A stretch of DNA of 64,000 nucleotides, taken from assembly GCA_947503895.1 (NCBI GenBank), contig CANNFT010000004.1, forward strand, positions 248,001-312,000. The letters run 5' to 3'. Position 1 is the stretch's first letter; every line of letters begins with the position of its first letter. The position numbers were made by a program, and so were the translations under genes. The notes below the pieces were generated by a model. The model had not been told where the DNA came from and ran no database searches. It saw nothing but the letters and a program-made list of their open reading frames with translations. This document shows, piece by piece, positions 63,561-64,000 of the stretch. Source of the DNA: an uncultured Saccharospirillaceae bacterium. GTDB taxonomy: Bacteria > Pseudomonadota > Gammaproteobacteria > Pseudomonadales > Oceanobacteraceae.

Positions 63561-64000
63561 ATGAACACGTGGGAAATCAAACAGTTACGCCACTTTAAAG
63601 TGATCTATGAACTTTCGAGCATTTCACAAGCAGCTGCACACTTAGGGTTAACGCAATCTGCATTGACGAAAAGCTTAAAAAAGTTGGAAGAGCATTTAGG
63701 ATTAGAACTTTTTCATCGGCACACCAGAGAGCTACAAGCGACGGATGCAGCCAAAGCTTTGTATCATAATGTGCTTGAAGTGTTGGCCAGTGCGCAAGAT
63801 TTAACGCACAAGGTGAGTCAAATATCAGAGGGGAATCTCGGCAAAGTGAAAGTGGCTTGTGGGCCATTAATTCAGCAATTGATTGGTGAGCAACTCGTGA
63901 GTCAGGCGATTGTTAAATTACCAAAAACTAACCTACAAATTAGCAGCGGCACCTTTCAAAATCTTGCGTATGGTCTGCTGAACCATGAATACGATTTTAT
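63561..64000 (+). CDS. LysR family regulator, 5' part (cut by window edge)
   Basis: The first 146 residues of a LysR-type regulator, running off the window. From the ATG at 63561: MNTWEIKQLRHFKVIYELSS, then the helix-turn-helix ISQAAAHLGLTQSALTKSLK and KLEEHLGLELFHRHTRELQ, followed by the start of the effector domain (GNLGKVKVACGPLIQ). It is divergent from the sulfatase/SDR operon with about 260 bases between starts and probably regulates it (inference). Confidence 0.88.
   Translation, partial: MNTWEIKQLRHFKVIYELSSISQAAAHLGLTQSALTKSLKKLEEHLGLELFHRHTRELQATDAAKALYHNVLEVLASAQDLTHKVSQISEGNLGKVKVACGPLIQQLIGEQLVSQAIVKLPKTNLQISSGTFQNLAYGLLNHEYDF

Noticed and set aside
1..64000. Search for CRISPR arrays, toxin-antitoxin pairs, prophage genes and integron attC sites
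   Set aside because: No regularly spaced direct repeats, no recognisable integrase, capsid or toxin proteins and no attC core sites were seen by reading.

Overview
The window reads as a chromosomal segment of a free-living, probably marine gammaproteobacterium of the Oceanospirillales/Alteromonadales type. This placement is inference: it rests on gene content (TrmA, HrpB, TesB, FadL, bacterioferritin with Bfd, a hut cluster, 7TMR-DISM and GGDEF signalling proteins, proteins with GlyGly-CTERM-like tails), not on a phylogeny. I found no rRNA, tRNA, CRISPR array, prophage or intact transposase. Base composition is moderate to slightly AT-rich throughout, with very AT-rich intergenic stretches.

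Layout. 1-6.9 kb: the 3' end of an unknown AT-rich membrane-protein gene, a fatty-acid hydroxylase/sterol desaturase family protein, an EamA transporter with a divergent LysR regulator, two AraC-type regulators (one reduced to its DNA-binding domain), and a DCC-family thiol protein. 7-10.5 kb: a di-heme cytochrome c peroxidase translationally coupled to a hybrid histidine kinase. 10.5-16.7 kb: two tandem paralogous secreted zinc-protease-like proteins. 17-23.3 kb: a His-rich anchored protein, hrpB, a tiny basic protein, trmA and tesB. 23.3-29.9 kb: an orphan ilv-leader-like ORF, a 7TMR-DISM kinase whose phospho-accepting His is replaced by Lys, a small helical protein, a periplasmic-sensing diguanylate cyclase and a PadR regulator divergent from a phytoene-dehydrogenase-like oxidoreductase (to 31.8 kb). 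33.5-39.9 kb: the complete histidine-utilisation cluster (hutG, hutI, hutC, hutU, hutH) with a composite operator. 40-47 kb: hypothetical exported proteins, an AraC regulator and two tandem trypsin-like proteases. 47-52.5 kb: a DsbA-like/receiver-like/GGDEF fusion and a large NIT-sensor chemoreceptor. 52.8-57.7 kb: iron metabolism (bfr, bfd, and an Fe(III) ABC importer) with two Fur-box-like sites. 57.7-64 kb: a SpeE-like protein, a MITE-like element, a FadL porin, an SDR plus sulfatase pair, and the start of a divergent LysR gene.

How the genes work together. The hut genes convert histidine to glutamate and formamide under HutC. The iron block pairs import with storage and release. Four secreted proteases carry C-terminal tails of the GlyGly-CTERM/rhombosortase type and look like type II secretion clients; no rhombosortase lies in the window. 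Signalling proteins are abundant (two GGEEF cyclases, two kinases, one chemoreceptor). The most unusual is the cytoplasmic-looking fusion of a CPFC thioredoxin-fold domain with a GGDEF domain, a candidate redox input to cyclic-di-GMP signalling.
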